Made by a program: the position numbers and the translations under genes. Source: Desulfovibrio sp. (GTDB lineage: Bacteria; Desulfobacterota; Desulfovibrionia; Desulfovibrionales; Desulfovibrionaceae). From it: a stretch of DNA of 64,000 nucleotides. Of the stretch, positions 48,416 through 56,674 are shown piece after piece; the stretch's first letter is position 1, and every line of letters begins with the position of its first letter. Where the stretch lies: positions 124,001 to 188,000 of the forward strand of contig JALHJW010000003.1 of assembly GCA_022839785.1 (NCBI GenBank), read 5' to 3'. The notes under the pieces are model-generated. The model did no database searches. It was not told the DNA's origin and worked only from the letters and a program-made list of their open reading frames with translations.

Positions 48416-49754
48416 CGCCCCCGCCGGGCAGACTGGAGAGGACGCCGCGCACGAGCCTGCCCAGGACGGGCATCTCTTCGCCCACGCCGTAGGCCTCTGC
48501 GGCCAGGGACAGGGCCGCGTCCAGGCGTTCCGGGGACGAGGCGCGAAGCTCGGCCAGAGGTTCGCCCGCAGCCACGCGATCCCCTTCCTTGGCCAACAGC
48601 AGGATGCCCGCGGCCGGGTCCACCCGCTCCCCCAGTACGCTGCGTCCCGCGCCCAGACGCACGCAGGCCTTGCCCAGGCCAAGCGCGTCGCAGCGCGTCA
48701 CGAAGCCCGCGCGGGGAGCCCGCAGCAGCAACCGCTCCCGCGCCTGGGGCAGAAGGCCCGGACGCCGCAGCAGCGCGGCGTCGCCCCCCTGGGCCGCCGC
48801 CATGCGGCAGAAGATTTCAAAGGCCCGGCCCGATTGCAGCGCCCTGGCCGCCATGGCCCGCGCCTCCTGCACGGAAAGGGCCGCGCCCGCGCCGAACACG
48901 AGATGCCCGGCCAGCTCCAGGGACAGGGCGCGCACGTCCTCGCAGCCCTCGGGCCGCTCTCCGCGCAGCAGGGCGCAGGCCTCTTCGATCTCCACGGCGT
49001 TGCCCGCGGCGACGCCCAGCGGCTGGTCCATGGCCGTGACCAGGGCGGTCACGGCCACGCCGTGCGCCGCGCCGATGCGGGCGATGGTCCGGGCCAGCTC
49101 GCGCGCCCGCTCCTCCTCGCGCATGAACGCGCCGCGGCCGCACTTCACGTCCATGACCAGGGCCTGGAGACCCTCGGCCAGCTTCTTGGACATGATCGAG
49201 GCGGCGATGAGCGGGATGCTCTCCACGGTGCAGGTCACGTCGCGCAGAGCGTAGATGCGGCCGTCGGCCGGGGCGATCTCGGGCGTCTGGCCCGAGATGG
49301 CGAGACCGATCTCGCGCACCTGGGCCGTGAGGCGGGCGAGCGGCAGTTCCGCGCACAGGCCCGGCACGGCCTCCAGCTTGTCCACGGTGCCGCCGGTGTG
49401 GCCCAGCCCCCGGCCCGCGATCATGGGCACCGCAACTCCGCAGGCCGCGGCCAGCGGGCCGACCAGGAAGGATGTCTTGTCCCCCACCCCGCCGGTGGAG
49501 TGCTTGTCGCCCACGCGCAGTCCGGCCTCCCCGGGCGCGTCCCAGGACAGGCGCACCCCGGATTCGAGCATGGCGCGGGTCAGGGACGCGGTCTCGGCCT
49601 CGTCCATGCCGCGCAGGCACACGGCCATGAGGAAGGCGCTCATCTGGTAGTCGGGCAGGTCGCCGCGCGTGAAGGCGCGGACCAGAAAAGAAACGGCCTC
49701 CCCGCTGAGGGGGAGGCCGTCGCGCTTGGCAGCTATGAGGTCCAGGGCGTTCAT
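48399..49754 (-). CDS. Thymidine/pyrimidine-nucleoside phosphorylase
   Basis: This is a 451-residue phosphorylase of the DeoA/Pdp family that splits thymidine or other pyrimidine nucleosides with phosphate. The signature KHSTGGVGDKTSF (84-96) is intact, as are AGRGLGHTGGTVDKLEA and the C-terminal barrel domain. The length (451) matches both DeoA and Pdp, so the substrate range is undecided. It lies 25 nt after mlaA on the same strand and has only a weak ribosome-binding site. A terminator-like hairpin is embedded in codons 12-24. It pairs functionally with cdd at 46249. Confidence 0.88.
   Translation of the reverse strand: MNALDLIAAKRDGLPLSGEAVSFLVRAFTRGDLPDYQMSAFLMAVCLRGMDEAETASLTRAMLESGVRLSWDAPGEAGLRVGDKHSTGGVGDKTSFLVGPLAAACGVAVPMIAGRGLGHTGGTVDKLEAVPGLCAELPLARLTAQVREIGLAISGQTPEIAPADGRIYALRDVTCTVESIPLIAASIMSKKLAEGLQALVMDVKCGRGAFMREEERARELARTIARIGAAHGVAVTALVTAMDQPLGVAAGNAVEIEEACALLRGERPEGCEDVRALSLELAGHLVFGAGAALSVQEARAMAARALQSGRAFEIFCRMAAAQGGDAALLRRPGLLPQARERLLLRAPRAGFVTRCDALGLGKACVRLGAGRSVLGERVDPAAGILLLAKEGDRVAAGEPLAELRASSPERLDAALSLAAEAYGVGEEMPVLGRLVRGVLSSLPGGGVSTRS
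49683..49720 (-). terminator. Terminator-like hairpin inside the pyrimidine phosphorylase gene
   Basis: ACGGCCTCCCC (49693-49703) and GGGGAGGCCGT (49710-49720) form a perfect 11-bp stem with a 6-nt loop. On the minus strand it is followed by TTTCTTTTCTG. It is oriented with transcription of the mla operon and the phosphorylase gene, and lies within codons 12-24 of that gene. Confidence 0.6.
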
Positions 49755-49779
49755 CTGCCCGGATGCCCGCGGAGAGAGG

Positions 49780-50880
49780 CTACTCCACACGCATGAGGGG
49801 CACGAAGCCCTCATCCTTGGGCTTGTCCTCGGGCTTGTCGTAGTACGGGTCGTAGTCCTTCTTGTTGCGGTACTGCAGGTAGACGTCGCGCAGCGCAACG
49901 TAGGGATCGACCGAGGCCTCCTTGAGCGCCTCGTAATCGTTCAGGCGCAGGCTGAGGAGGTTCGCCTTCTCGTGCGTCCAGATCGCGGTGGACCAGTACC
50001 AGGGCTTGATGTAGGTCGGCGGCCAGAGGAAGGTGTCACCGATGTCGCCGAAGGTGTCGCGCATGGTGTAGGGGCCGAAGATGGGCCAGTTCACGTAGAC
50101 GCCCTCGTCGATGCCCCACGCCTTGAAAGTCTTGCCGAGATCCTGGACGGGCGGGTTGAGGTAGGCGTGGTCGCGGCTGCTCTCGACCAGGCCGCCCAGG
50201 CCGAAGACGGTGTTCACCAGGAACTTCAGGAGTTCGCGGAAGGAGCCCTCCACCTTGCCCTGCAGCAGGTTGTTCACGAAACGGATGGGGAAGCGGACCA
50301 CGTTCTCGTAAACGTTGGCCACGCCCACGCGGGCGGGCTGCGGCACGAGGATGGCGTAGCCAGTGGCCGTGGGCTTGAAGAGCCAGAAGTAGAGCGTGTC
50401 GTTGAAGTCGAACATGGCGCGGTTGAAATTCTCCCAGGGATCGTCCTGGGCGGCCGCCGAGGCCGCCGCCTCGCCTTCCGCGGGCACGTAGTCGCCCGAA
50501 AGGTCGGCGTCGGCGAGCAGGGCGGTATGGTCCGCGCCGGTCAGGTCGTCGCGCTTGGTCAGGAGCAGGGCGTCGGTGAAGTAGCTCTGCTGCACCACGG
50601 TGACGCCCGCCTCCATGGCGGCTGCCTTGGAGGCCTCCTTGGAGGACTCGGGGGACGCAGCCTGCTCGACCGCGTCCTGAACCGGGGCCGCCTCGGACGC
50701 AACGACGGATTCGGGCGCGGGCATGGGCGCGGCAGCCCCGGGCGTCTGCCAGTAGAGGATCGTGGACCAGTCCTTGGCGGTCTGTCCCGCGGGCTCCGCC
50801 CCGCCTTCGGCCGCGAACACGGCCGGGCACGCCAGGCAAATCAGGAGGGCCGCGGAGGCTGCGATGCGAACGCTCGTCAT
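49780..50880 (-). CDS. mlaA: MlaA/VacJ-family outer-membrane lipid protein with long N-terminal extension
   Basis: This is a 366-residue exported protein. A signal peptide covers residues 1-23 (cleavage near VFA-AEG). No good lipobox is present, since the only candidate context is ICLAC. An Ala/Glu/Ser-rich stretch follows, and the MlaA core starts at about residue 146 (DDPWENFNRAMFDFND) and runs to about 325 (TLYFWLFKPTATGYA, GLGGLVESSRDHAYL, GWGIDEG-like). MlaA extracts mislocalised phospholipids from the outer leaflet. Usual MlaA proteins are about 250 residues, so the 120-residue insert before the core is unusual. Last gene of the mla operon. Confidence 0.88.
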   Translation of the reverse strand: MTSVRIAASAALLICLACPAVFAAEGGAEPAGQTAKDWSTILYWQTPGAAAPMPAPESVVASEAAPVQDAVEQAASPESSKEASKAAAMEAGVTVVQQSYFTDALLLTKRDDLTGADHTALLADADLSGDYVPAEGEAAASAAAQDDPWENFNRAMFDFNDTLYFWLFKPTATGYAILVPQPARVGVANVYENVVRFPIRFVNNLLQGKVEGSFRELLKFLVNTVFGLGGLVESSRDHAYLNPPVQDLGKTFKAWGIDEGVYVNWPIFGPYTMRDTFGDIGDTFLWPPTYIKPWYWSTAIWTHEKANLLSLRLNDYEALKEASVDPYVALRDVYLQYRNKKDYDPYYDKPEDKPKDEGFVPLMRVE

Positions 50881-50886
50881 GACTTC

Positions 50887-51498
50887 CTACCCTTTTCCGG
50901 CGCTGCCGGGGCTGGAAACCTTCTGGCGCAGATCGTCGAGCATGTCCTTGGGCGTCTTGCTCGACAGGATGTTGTTGAACTGGCTGCGGTAGTTCTGCAC
51001 CAGGCTCACGCCCTCCACGACCACGTCGTAGACGCGCCACTGCCCGGTGCGGTTGATCAGGCGGTAGTTGATGGGGATGTCCTTGTCCGGCGCGCGGACC
51101 ACGGTGCGGACCTCGACCTGATTCTCGTCGAGCCTGTCCTCGGCGGTGAACTCGACCTTCTCGTCCTTGTAGTCCTGGATGCGGTCCATGTAGGTCTTCT
51201 CAAGCAGCTTCTTGTACAGACCCACGAATTCCCCGCGCTGCTCCACGTCGAACGTGTTCCAGTTGAGCGCCAGGGTGCGGCGGGACAACTCCACCCAGTC
51301 GAAGACGGTATCGGACAGCTCGGAAAGCTTCTGGCGCTGATTCGCCTTCTCGCCCTCGGCCTTGTAGGCGGGGTCGCGGAGCACGCTCAGCACCTTGTCC
51401 ACAAAAGCCTGCATCACGTCCGTGGCTCCCCCCGCCTGCGCGGAAACGCACAGGGCGAGAACCAGGACGGCGGCAAGCGCGCACACGCGCCTGATCAT
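50887..51498 (-). CDS. mlaC: Periplasmic phospholipid carrier MlaC
   Basis: This is a 203-residue exported protein with a signal peptide ending near AQA (residue 22). It shows the MlaC/Ttg2D fold landmarks VDKVLSVLRDPAYK, WVELSRRTLALNWN, FVGLYKKLLEKTYMDRI, GQWRVYDVVVEGVSLVQNYRSQFNNIL. It ferries phospholipid between MlaA and the MlaFED complex. The start at 51498 gives the signal peptide directly. It sits 14 nt after mlaD and 6 nt before mlaA. Confidence 0.92.
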   Translation of the reverse strand: MIRRVCALAAVLVLALCVSAQAGGATDVMQAFVDKVLSVLRDPAYKAEGEKANQRQKLSELSDTVFDWVELSRRTLALNWNTFDVEQRGEFVGLYKKLLEKTYMDRIQDYKDEKVEFTAEDRLDENQVEVRTVVRAPDKDIPINYRLINRTGQWRVYDVVVEGVSLVQNYRSQFNNILSSKTPKDMLDDLRQKVSSPGSAGKG

Positions 51499-51512
51499 TG
51501 TTCCCTTCCCCC

Positions 51513-51980
51513 TCACTGCTTGGGCTTCTCCACATTGCCGAAGGCATATTTACTTATCAAGCTCTCGATGTCCACTGCCGATTCGGTCTCCAGCAGCCTG
51601 CCGCCCGGCTTGACGTACTCGCCCGAGCCGCCGGGCGAGACGCCCACGTACTTGTCGCCGATGAGCCCGGAGGTCTTGATGGAGGCGATGGAGTCGTCCG
51701 ACAGCTGGATGGCGTTGTTGATCGACAGCACGACAACGGCCCGCATGTCGCCGGTGTCCAGGGTGATGGAGCGCACGCGGCCGATGGGCACGCCGGACAT
51801 CTCCACCGCGCTGCCGGGCCGCAGGCCCGACACCGAGGTGAACTTGGCCGAAACCTCGTAGGCGTCTCCGCCCACCAGCTCCATCTTGCCGAGCTTGATC
51901 GTCAGGTAGCCCACGCACAGCAGGCAGATGAGGACGAAAGCGCCCACGGCCAGTTCGAGACTCGTCTTGCTTTGGCTCAT
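51513..51980 (-). CDS. mlaD: MCE-domain lipid-binding protein MlaD
   Basis: This is a 155-residue inner-membrane protein with one N-terminal transmembrane segment (about 9-29) and a periplasmic MCE domain (about 38-115; AKFTSVSGLRPGSAVEMSGVPIGRV, with GLIGDKYVGVSPGG). It forms the hexameric ring of the MlaFED transporter. Length and order between mlaF (3 nt) and mlaC are typical. Confidence 0.94.
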   Translation of the reverse strand: MSQSKTSLELAVGAFVLICLLCVGYLTIKLGKMELVGGDAYEVSAKFTSVSGLRPGSAVEMSGVPIGRVRSITLDTGDMRAVVVLSINNAIQLSDDSIASIKTSGLIGDKYVGVSPGGSGEYVKPGGRLLETESAVDIESLISKYAFGNVEKPKQ

Positions 51981-51983
51981 GCC

Positions 51984-53204
51984 CTACTCCCCGTCGCCGC
52001 AGGCCAGGCGGCCCAGGGCCGTCGCCCCGGCCCGCGCCGCCGCCGCGGCTTCGCGACAGTCGTTTGCCTTGAGTTGCGCCGCGCCGCCGAGCACGGCCAC
52101 GGAGATGGAAAGGTCCGCCGCGCCCAGGCGGCAGAGTCCGCCCTGCGCGAGGTCGCGGGACACGCCCGACAGGAAGCGCCCGGCCGCGTCCTCGCCCCCG
52201 GGCAGGGCGGCCGGAAGCACGCACAGGAACTCGCCGGGGCCCGTGCGGCCGAGCAGCGCGCCGGGTCCGGCATGCTTGCGCGCCAGGCCGATGCAGGCGT
52301 CCAGGAAACGGTGCGCGCCCAGATTGCCCGCCTGCCTGCGCAGCCCCTCCATGTCCTCCAGGGCCAGCAGCGCCGCCTGCCTGCCGCCGTCCGCCGCGGG
52401 CTGCGCGGCAAGACGCTCCTGCAGGCCGTGCAGGCCCGTGATGCCCATGATCTCGTTCTCCAGGCTCTCCAGGCTGGCCAGGAACTCCACGGCCACCTCG
52501 TTGCCCGAGCGTTCCAGCTCCACCGGGCTGCCGGAGAAGAGGATGCGCCCCTGGTCCAGGATGGCGATGCGGTTGGAAATGTAGAAGACGTCCGGCACGT
52601 CGTGGCTGACCATGATCGCGGTGAAGCCGAAATGGCGCTGGTAGTGGCTGACCATGGCCAGGACCGCGTTCTTGCGCAGGGGATCGAGGCCCGTGGTGGG
52701 CTCGTCGAAGAGCACGATCTCCGGGTCGTTGACCAGGGCGCGGGCCAGAGCCACTCGTTTCTGCATGCCGCCCGAGAGCTGCGAGGGATACCGCTCCGTG
52801 ACGTGGGGCAGCTCCAGCGTCTCCAGAAGCGCCATGGCCTTCCGCCTGACCTCGGGCTCGGGCATGCGGCGGCGCTCCCTGAGCGGCAGGGCCACGTTGT
52901 CGAAGACGGTCATGGAGTCGAACAGGGCGTTGCTCTGGAACATGTAGCTGACGCGGCCCTTGAACTCCTTGCGCTCGGCCGGGGGCATCTCGCCCAGCGG
53001 CCGCCCGCGCACCAGGATCTCGCCCGAGTCGGGTTCGAGCAGGCCGACGATGTGCTTGATCATCACACTCTTGCCCACGCCGGACTTGCCGATGATGGTC
53101 GTGACCTCGCCCTGGTTGAAGACGAGGTCCACGCCGTCGAGCACAACGTTGTCGCCGAAGCTCTTGCGCAGGTTCTTGAATTCGATCAGCGGCGGCGTGC
53201 TCAT
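51984..53204 (-). CDS. mlaF: MlaF ABC ATPase fused to a degenerate GGDEF-like domain
   Basis: This is a 406-residue protein. Residues 1-245 are a normal MlaF ATPase: Walker A GKSGVGKS (39-46), signature LSGGMQKR (143-150), Walker B with DEPTTGLDP, H-loop SHD (about 200). Usual MlaF is about 270 residues. Residues 252-406 are extra and align by eye with GGDEF: ITGL (like LTGL), an LLALEDMEGLRRQAGNLGAH helix-strand, TGPGEF (321-326) where active enzymes have GGDEF, DLSISVAVLGG (like VTVSIGVA), then an Ala-rich helix. Loss of Gly2/Asp predicts no cyclase activity, but ligand or protein binding is possible. No mlaB is in the operon. Confidence 0.85.
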   Translation of the reverse strand: MSTPPLIEFKNLRKSFGDNVVLDGVDLVFNQGEVTTIIGKSGVGKSVMIKHIVGLLEPDSGEILVRGRPLGEMPPAERKEFKGRVSYMFQSNALFDSMTVFDNVALPLRERRRMPEPEVRRKAMALLETLELPHVTERYPSQLSGGMQKRVALARALVNDPEIVLFDEPTTGLDPLRKNAVLAMVSHYQRHFGFTAIMVSHDVPDVFYISNRIAILDQGRILFSGSPVELERSGNEVAVEFLASLESLENEIMGITGLHGLQERLAAQPAADGGRQAALLALEDMEGLRRQAGNLGAHRFLDACIGLARKHAGPGALLGRTGPGEFLCVLPAALPGGEDAAGRFLSGVSRDLAQGGLCRLGAADLSISVAVLGGAAQLKANDCREAAAAARAGATALGRLACGDGE

Positions 53205-53207
53205 GGC

Positions 53208-53996
53208 CTACATGAAGAAGGAGGTTATGACGTAGTCGCTGATCAGGACCATGACGCAGGAGATGACCACGGCCGTGGTCGTGGAGAGCGAGACGCCCAC
53301 CGCGCCGAAACCGCGCGAGCGCAGGTGGGTGTAGTAGCCCTGGTAGCTGCACATGGTGGCCACGATGAGGGCGAAGACCAGGGATTTGACGAAGCCTCCG
53401 GTGACGTCGCTCATCTCCACCGCGGATTCGATGCGGTACCAGTATATGCCCGAGTTGACGCCGAGCATGATCACGCCGGTGAGGTAGCCGCCCACGATGC
53501 CCATGAAGTCGAAGAAGGCCGTGAGCAGGGGAAAGCTGATCACCGCGCCCGCCACCTTGGGGCTGACCAGGAAGCGCACCGGATCGATGTCCATGGTGTC
53601 CAGGGCGTCGATCTGCTCGGAGATGCGCATCACGCCGATCTCCGCGGTCATGGCCGAACCGGCCCGGCCGATGACCATGATCGCGGTCAGCACGGGACCA
53701 AGCTCGCGGATCAGCGAGAGGGCCACGGCCGCGCCGAGCATGCCCTCCGAGCCGAACTTGACCAGGGCGTAGTAGCCCTGCAGTCCGAGCACCATGCCCG
53801 TGAACAGGCCGATGAGCAGGATCACGGACATGGAGCGCACGCCGATGAAATAGACCTGCTCCACGGTCTTGAAGACCTGCAGCGGAAGCCTGCAGGCCGC
53901 GGCCATGGCGCGCAGGGAGAAGCAGGTGTAGCGCCCGGCCTCCAGAAGGAAGGACAACCCTCTTCGGCCAAGCCATTCCACCGGCGCGGTCAGCAT
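53208..53996 (-). CDS. mlaE: Lipid ABC transporter permease MlaE
   Basis: This is a 262-residue inner-membrane permease of the MlaE family with about five to six transmembrane segments (for example 52-80, 90-115, 150-180, 195-220 and 235-260). The hallmark coupling segment MRISEQIDALDTMDIDPVRFLVSPK contacts the MlaF ATPase. It is first in the mlaE-F-D-C-A operon. The AT-rich upstream gap likely holds its promoter. Confidence 0.93.
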   Translation of the reverse strand: MLTAPVEWLGRRGLSFLLEAGRYTCFSLRAMAAACRLPLQVFKTVEQVYFIGVRSMSVILLIGLFTGMVLGLQGYYALVKFGSEGMLGAAVALSLIRELGPVLTAIMVIGRAGSAMTAEIGVMRISEQIDALDTMDIDPVRFLVSPKVAGAVISFPLLTAFFDFMGIVGGYLTGVIMLGVNSGIYWYRIESAVEMSDVTGGFVKSLVFALIVATMCSYQGYYTHLRSRGFGAVGVSLSTTTAVVISCVMVLISDYVITSFFM

Positions 53997-54301
53997 TCCG
54001 TCGTCACTCGCACGTCACAACATTTTGACATAATAAGTAAAAATCCGGGAAGCAGGCGCGAACGCCCACGCGCAATCCGGAATCCGTTGACGATCAGAGC
54101 GCCTTGTACGTCTTTTGCGTCCTGTTCGTCAAATCTGACGGCATCTTCAGCGGGCAACCCAGGCCATTTCCCGCCCTCACGAACGATTTTCCCTCAAGAA
54201 AACACCGTTCGAGGGGGAGAATTCCCGGTTCGGCTCCTTGCCCGCCGCGTCCGCCTGCGATACTCCTTGGCGACGACCATTCCCCGCATCAGGAGAACCG
54301 C
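53997..54301. other. Divergent mlaE/thiM intergenic region
   Basis: This is a 305-bp gap between divergent genes. The part near mlaE (54010-54050) is AT-rich, includes TATTAT on the minus strand and an ATTATGTC stretch similar to a half of the operator at 698-719, and is the likely mlaE promoter area. Nearer thiM, CGAACG and CGTTCG arms flank about 20 nt. I looked for a TPP riboswitch and did not find its conserved CUGAGA or GAACCUGAU elements. No gene is evident. Confidence 0.5.
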
Positions 54302-55123
54302 ATGTCCCTCGCCCCGCAGCTCTGGAAGGACGTGGAGCGCATCCGCGCCGCCGCCCCGCTGGTCCACAACATCACCAATTTCGTGGTCATGAACACCACG
54401 GCCAACGCCCTGCTGGCCATCGGCGCGTCCCCGGTCATGGCCCACGCCCTGGACGAGGTCGCCGATCTCGCGGGAATCGCGGGCGCGCTGGTCATCAACA
54501 TCGGCACCCTCTCCCCGGCCTGGATCGAGAGCATGCGCCGCGCCGGACTCGCCGCGCGGGAGCACGGCGTACCCATCATCCTGGATCCCGTGGGCGCGGG
54601 GGCCACGGCCCTGCGCACCGAGACCTGCGTGGCCCTGCTCACCGAGGCCTCGCCGGGCATCGTGCGCGGCAACCCCTCGGAGATCATGGCCCTGGCCCAG
54701 GCCACCTGCGGCCTGACCGTGCGCGGGCGGACCAAGGGCGTGGACAGCGCCCACGACAGCGCCCAGGCCGCCAAGGCGGCCACGGCCCTGGCGCGGCGCT
54801 TCGCCTGCGTGGTCGTGGCCTCCGGGGCCACGGACTTCATCACCGACGGCAGCCGCTCCCGCTTCGTGGACGGCGGCGACTCGCTCATGCCCCGCGTCAC
54901 CGGCATGGGCTGCACGGCCTCGGCCCTCATCGGGGCCTTCGCCGCGGTCAACACCTCGGGCTTCGCAGCCGCTCTCCACGCCATGGGCGTGATGGCGATA
55001 TGCGGCGAGATCGCCGGCTCCCTCTCGCAGGGGCCCGGCTCGTTCCAGCTCAACTTCCTGGACGCCCTGTACGGACTGCTCCCCGAGGACGTGGAGGCAC
55101 GACTCAAGATACGCGACGCATGA
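54302..55123 (+). CDS. thiM: Hydroxyethylthiazole kinase
   Basis: This 273-residue ribokinase-fold kinase phosphorylates the thiazole alcohol for thiamine salvage. Motifs seen are PLVHNITNFVVMNTTANALLA at the N-terminus, LDPVGAGATALRT, GNPSEI and VTGMGCTASALIGAF near the catalytic Cys region. The ATG has a CAGGAG site. It appears alone, with no thiD or thiE next to it and no visible riboswitch, so salvage is uncoupled from other thiamine genes here. Confidence 0.93.
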   Translation: MSLAPQLWKDVERIRAAAPLVHNITNFVVMNTTANALLAIGASPVMAHALDEVADLAGIAGALVINIGTLSPAWIESMRRAGLAAREHGVPIILDPVGAGATALRTETCVALLTEASPGIVRGNPSEIMALAQATCGLTVRGRTKGVDSAHDSAQAAKAATALARRFACVVVASGATDFITDGSRSRFVDGGDSLMPRVTGMGCTASALIGAFAAVNTSGFAAALHAMGVMAICGEIAGSLSQGPGSFQLNFLDALYGLLPEDVEARLKIRDA

Positions 55124-55163
55124 CGCGCTCCCCCTGACCCCGCATCGCAAGGAGGTACGGACC

Positions 55164-55610
55164 ATGGCCACAGTGTGCATCGTCTACGGCAGCGAGACCG
55201 GCAACACCAAACGCGCGGCGGAGATCGTCGCCGCCGGGCTGCTCGAACGCGGACACGGCGCGCGGCTCGTCAACGCCGCGGAGGCCGGACCCGAGGTCTT
55301 TGTCGAACCCTGCGACGCCCTGCTCTTCGGCGTCTCCACCTGGGGCGCCGTGGAGGAGGAGGTCTGCCAGGACTTCCTGGCCTTCTACGACGAACTGGGC
55401 AAGGCCGACCTCAAGGGACGCCGCGCGGCCGTCTTCGGCTGCGGGGACTCGGGCTACGACCGTTTCTGCAAGGCCGTGGACTTCGTGGAGCAGCGCGTGC
55501 AGGCCCGCGGGGCCACACTGCTGCAGGAGAGCCTGAAGATCGACCGGCATCCCAAGGATTCGCCCGGACTGGTCGAGGGCTGGACCGGGGAACTCGCGAA
55601 GCGGCTCTAA
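55164..55610 (+). CDS. Flavodoxin (short-chain, Desulfovibrio type)
   Basis: This is a 148-residue FMN electron carrier. The phosphate loop is YGSETGNTKRAAE near residue 8. The FMN-stacking residues are present as STWGAVE (Trp near 60) and GCGDSGYDRFC (Tyr near 97), as in Desulfovibrio flavodoxin. It is 40 nt after thiM with its own GGAGG site. It probably serves low-potential electron transfer in the anaerobic cytoplasm. Confidence 0.93.
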   Translation: MATVCIVYGSETGNTKRAAEIVAAGLLERGHGARLVNAAEAGPEVFVEPCDALLFGVSTWGAVEEEVCQDFLAFYDELGKADLKGRRAAVFGCGDSGYDRFCKAVDFVEQRVQARGATLLQESLKIDRHPKDSPGLVEGWTGELAKRL

Positions 55611-55640
55611 CCCCCAGATGGACCGCATCCGGGGCGGGAC

Positions 55641-56030
55641 TCAGCAGGCCGCCACGGCCTGAGCCTCGCCCCGGTCCCGCATGTGCGCCTCGTAGCTCGC
55701 ACCCCAGGCGCAGAGCTGATGCATCACCGGCATCACGCTGCGGCCGAAGTCCGTGAGCGCGTATTCCACGCGCGGCGGCACCTCGGCGTGGACCGTGCGC
55801 GCCACCACCCCGTCCGCCTCCAGCTCCCTGAGCTGCTGCGTGAGCATCTTCTGGGTGATGGACGGGATGGCCCTGCGCAGTCCGGAAAAGCGCAGCACCC
55901 TGCCGTCCGCCAACTGGTAGAGGATGAGCGGCTTCCACTTGCCGCCGATGACCTGCAGGGCCAGTTCCACCGGGCAATAGTATTCGTGTTCCCCCAGCCG
56001 TTTCAGACTGCCCGCGCATGAACCGCCCAC
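55641..56030 (-). CDS. HxlR-family transcriptional regulator
   Basis: This is a 129-residue winged-helix regulator of the HxlR family. CPVELALQVIGGKWKPLILYQLADG is the classic N-terminal signature with a Cys. The recognition region (RFSGLRRAIPSITQKMLTQQLRELE) is complete, and a further Cys ends the protein. Many HxlR proteins sense redox or reactive electrophiles by Cys. It is divergent from the nitroreductase gene and probably controls it through the repeat at 56047-56062. Confidence 0.9.
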   Translation of the reverse strand: MGGSCAGSLKRLGEHEYYCPVELALQVIGGKWKPLILYQLADGRVLRFSGLRRAIPSITQKMLTQQLRELEADGVVARTVHAEVPPRVEYALTDFGRSVMPVMHQLCAWGASYEAHMRDRGEAQAVAAC

Positions 56031-56046
56031 CGTGACCTCCTTTCTG

Positions 56047-56062
56047 GTTTCTTTTCAGAAAC
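56047..56062. promoter_or_regulatory. Candidate HxlR operator
   Basis: GTTTCT-TTTC-AGAAAC is a perfect 6-bp inverted repeat in the divergent hxlR/nitroreductase gap (120 bp). It is followed by TATACG and TTTATC, AT-rich stretches suitable for -10 elements. It lies 17 nt upstream of the regulator start. Confidence 0.5.
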
Positions 56063-56150
56063 TATACGACTTTATCGTGCCTTCTTGCTTTTTTCTCCGT
56101 ACTGCCAGAGAAGAATGCATACGTCAAAGACCGACAGCAAGGAGCTTTCC

Positions 56151-56660
56151 ATGGACCTCCTCGAAGCCCTCCGCACCCGCCGCAGCATCCGTAAATACGC
56201 CCCTGGCGACGTCGATCCCCAGGCCATCGAAACCATCCTGCGCGCGGCCATGATGGCCCCCAGCGCGGGCAACGCCCAGCCCTGGCGATTCGTGGTCGTG
56301 GACGACCGCGCCCTGCTCGACGCCATCCCCGCCTTCAGCCCCTACGCGGCCATGGCCAGGCACGCGCCGCTCGGCGTCCTGATCTGCGGCGACCTGTCCC
56401 TGGAGAAATACCCCGGCTACTGGGTGCAGGACTGCTCCGCGGCCATGCAGAACCTGCTCCTGGCGACCCACGCACTGGGCTACGGCGCGGTCTGGACCGG
56501 GGTCTATCCCATGCCGGACCGCGTCAGGGGATTCAAGGAACTGCTCGACCTGCCGCACCACCTGATTCCACTGGGATTCGCGGTCATCGGCCGTCCCGAC
56601 CAGTCGCCCGCGCATCCGGACCGCTACGACCCGGCCAAGATCATCCGCAACAAGGGATAA
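56151..56660 (+). CDS. Nitroreductase-family flavoprotein
   Basis: This is a 169-residue FMN-dependent nitroreductase-like protein. RRSIRKYAPGDVD opens the family fold, MMAPSAGNAQPWRFVVVDD binds FMN, and ALGYGAVWTGVYP and PLGFAVIGRPDQSP complete it. The start at 56151 has an AAGGAG site. It is divergent from the HxlR gene and 14 nt before the flavin reductase-like gene, suggesting a small redox operon. Physiological substrates are unknown. Confidence 0.9.
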   Translation: MDLLEALRTRRSIRKYAPGDVDPQAIETILRAAMMAPSAGNAQPWRFVVVDDRALLDAIPAFSPYAAMARHAPLGVLICGDLSLEKYPGYWVQDCSAAMQNLLLATHALGYGAVWTGVYPMPDRVRGFKELLDLPHHLIPLGFAVIGRPDQSPAHPDRYDPAKIIRNKG

Positions 56661-56674
56661 GCCCGGAGGACCTC

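Noticed and set aside
49780..53996. mlaB (STAS) gene in the mla operon
   Set aside because: Junctions between the five mla genes are 3-14 nt, leaving no room. No STAS-like frame was found beside them.
54120..54301. TPP riboswitch upstream of thiM
   Set aside because: The conserved CUGAGA and GAACCUGAUC-type segments are absent. Only a minor inverted repeat is visible.
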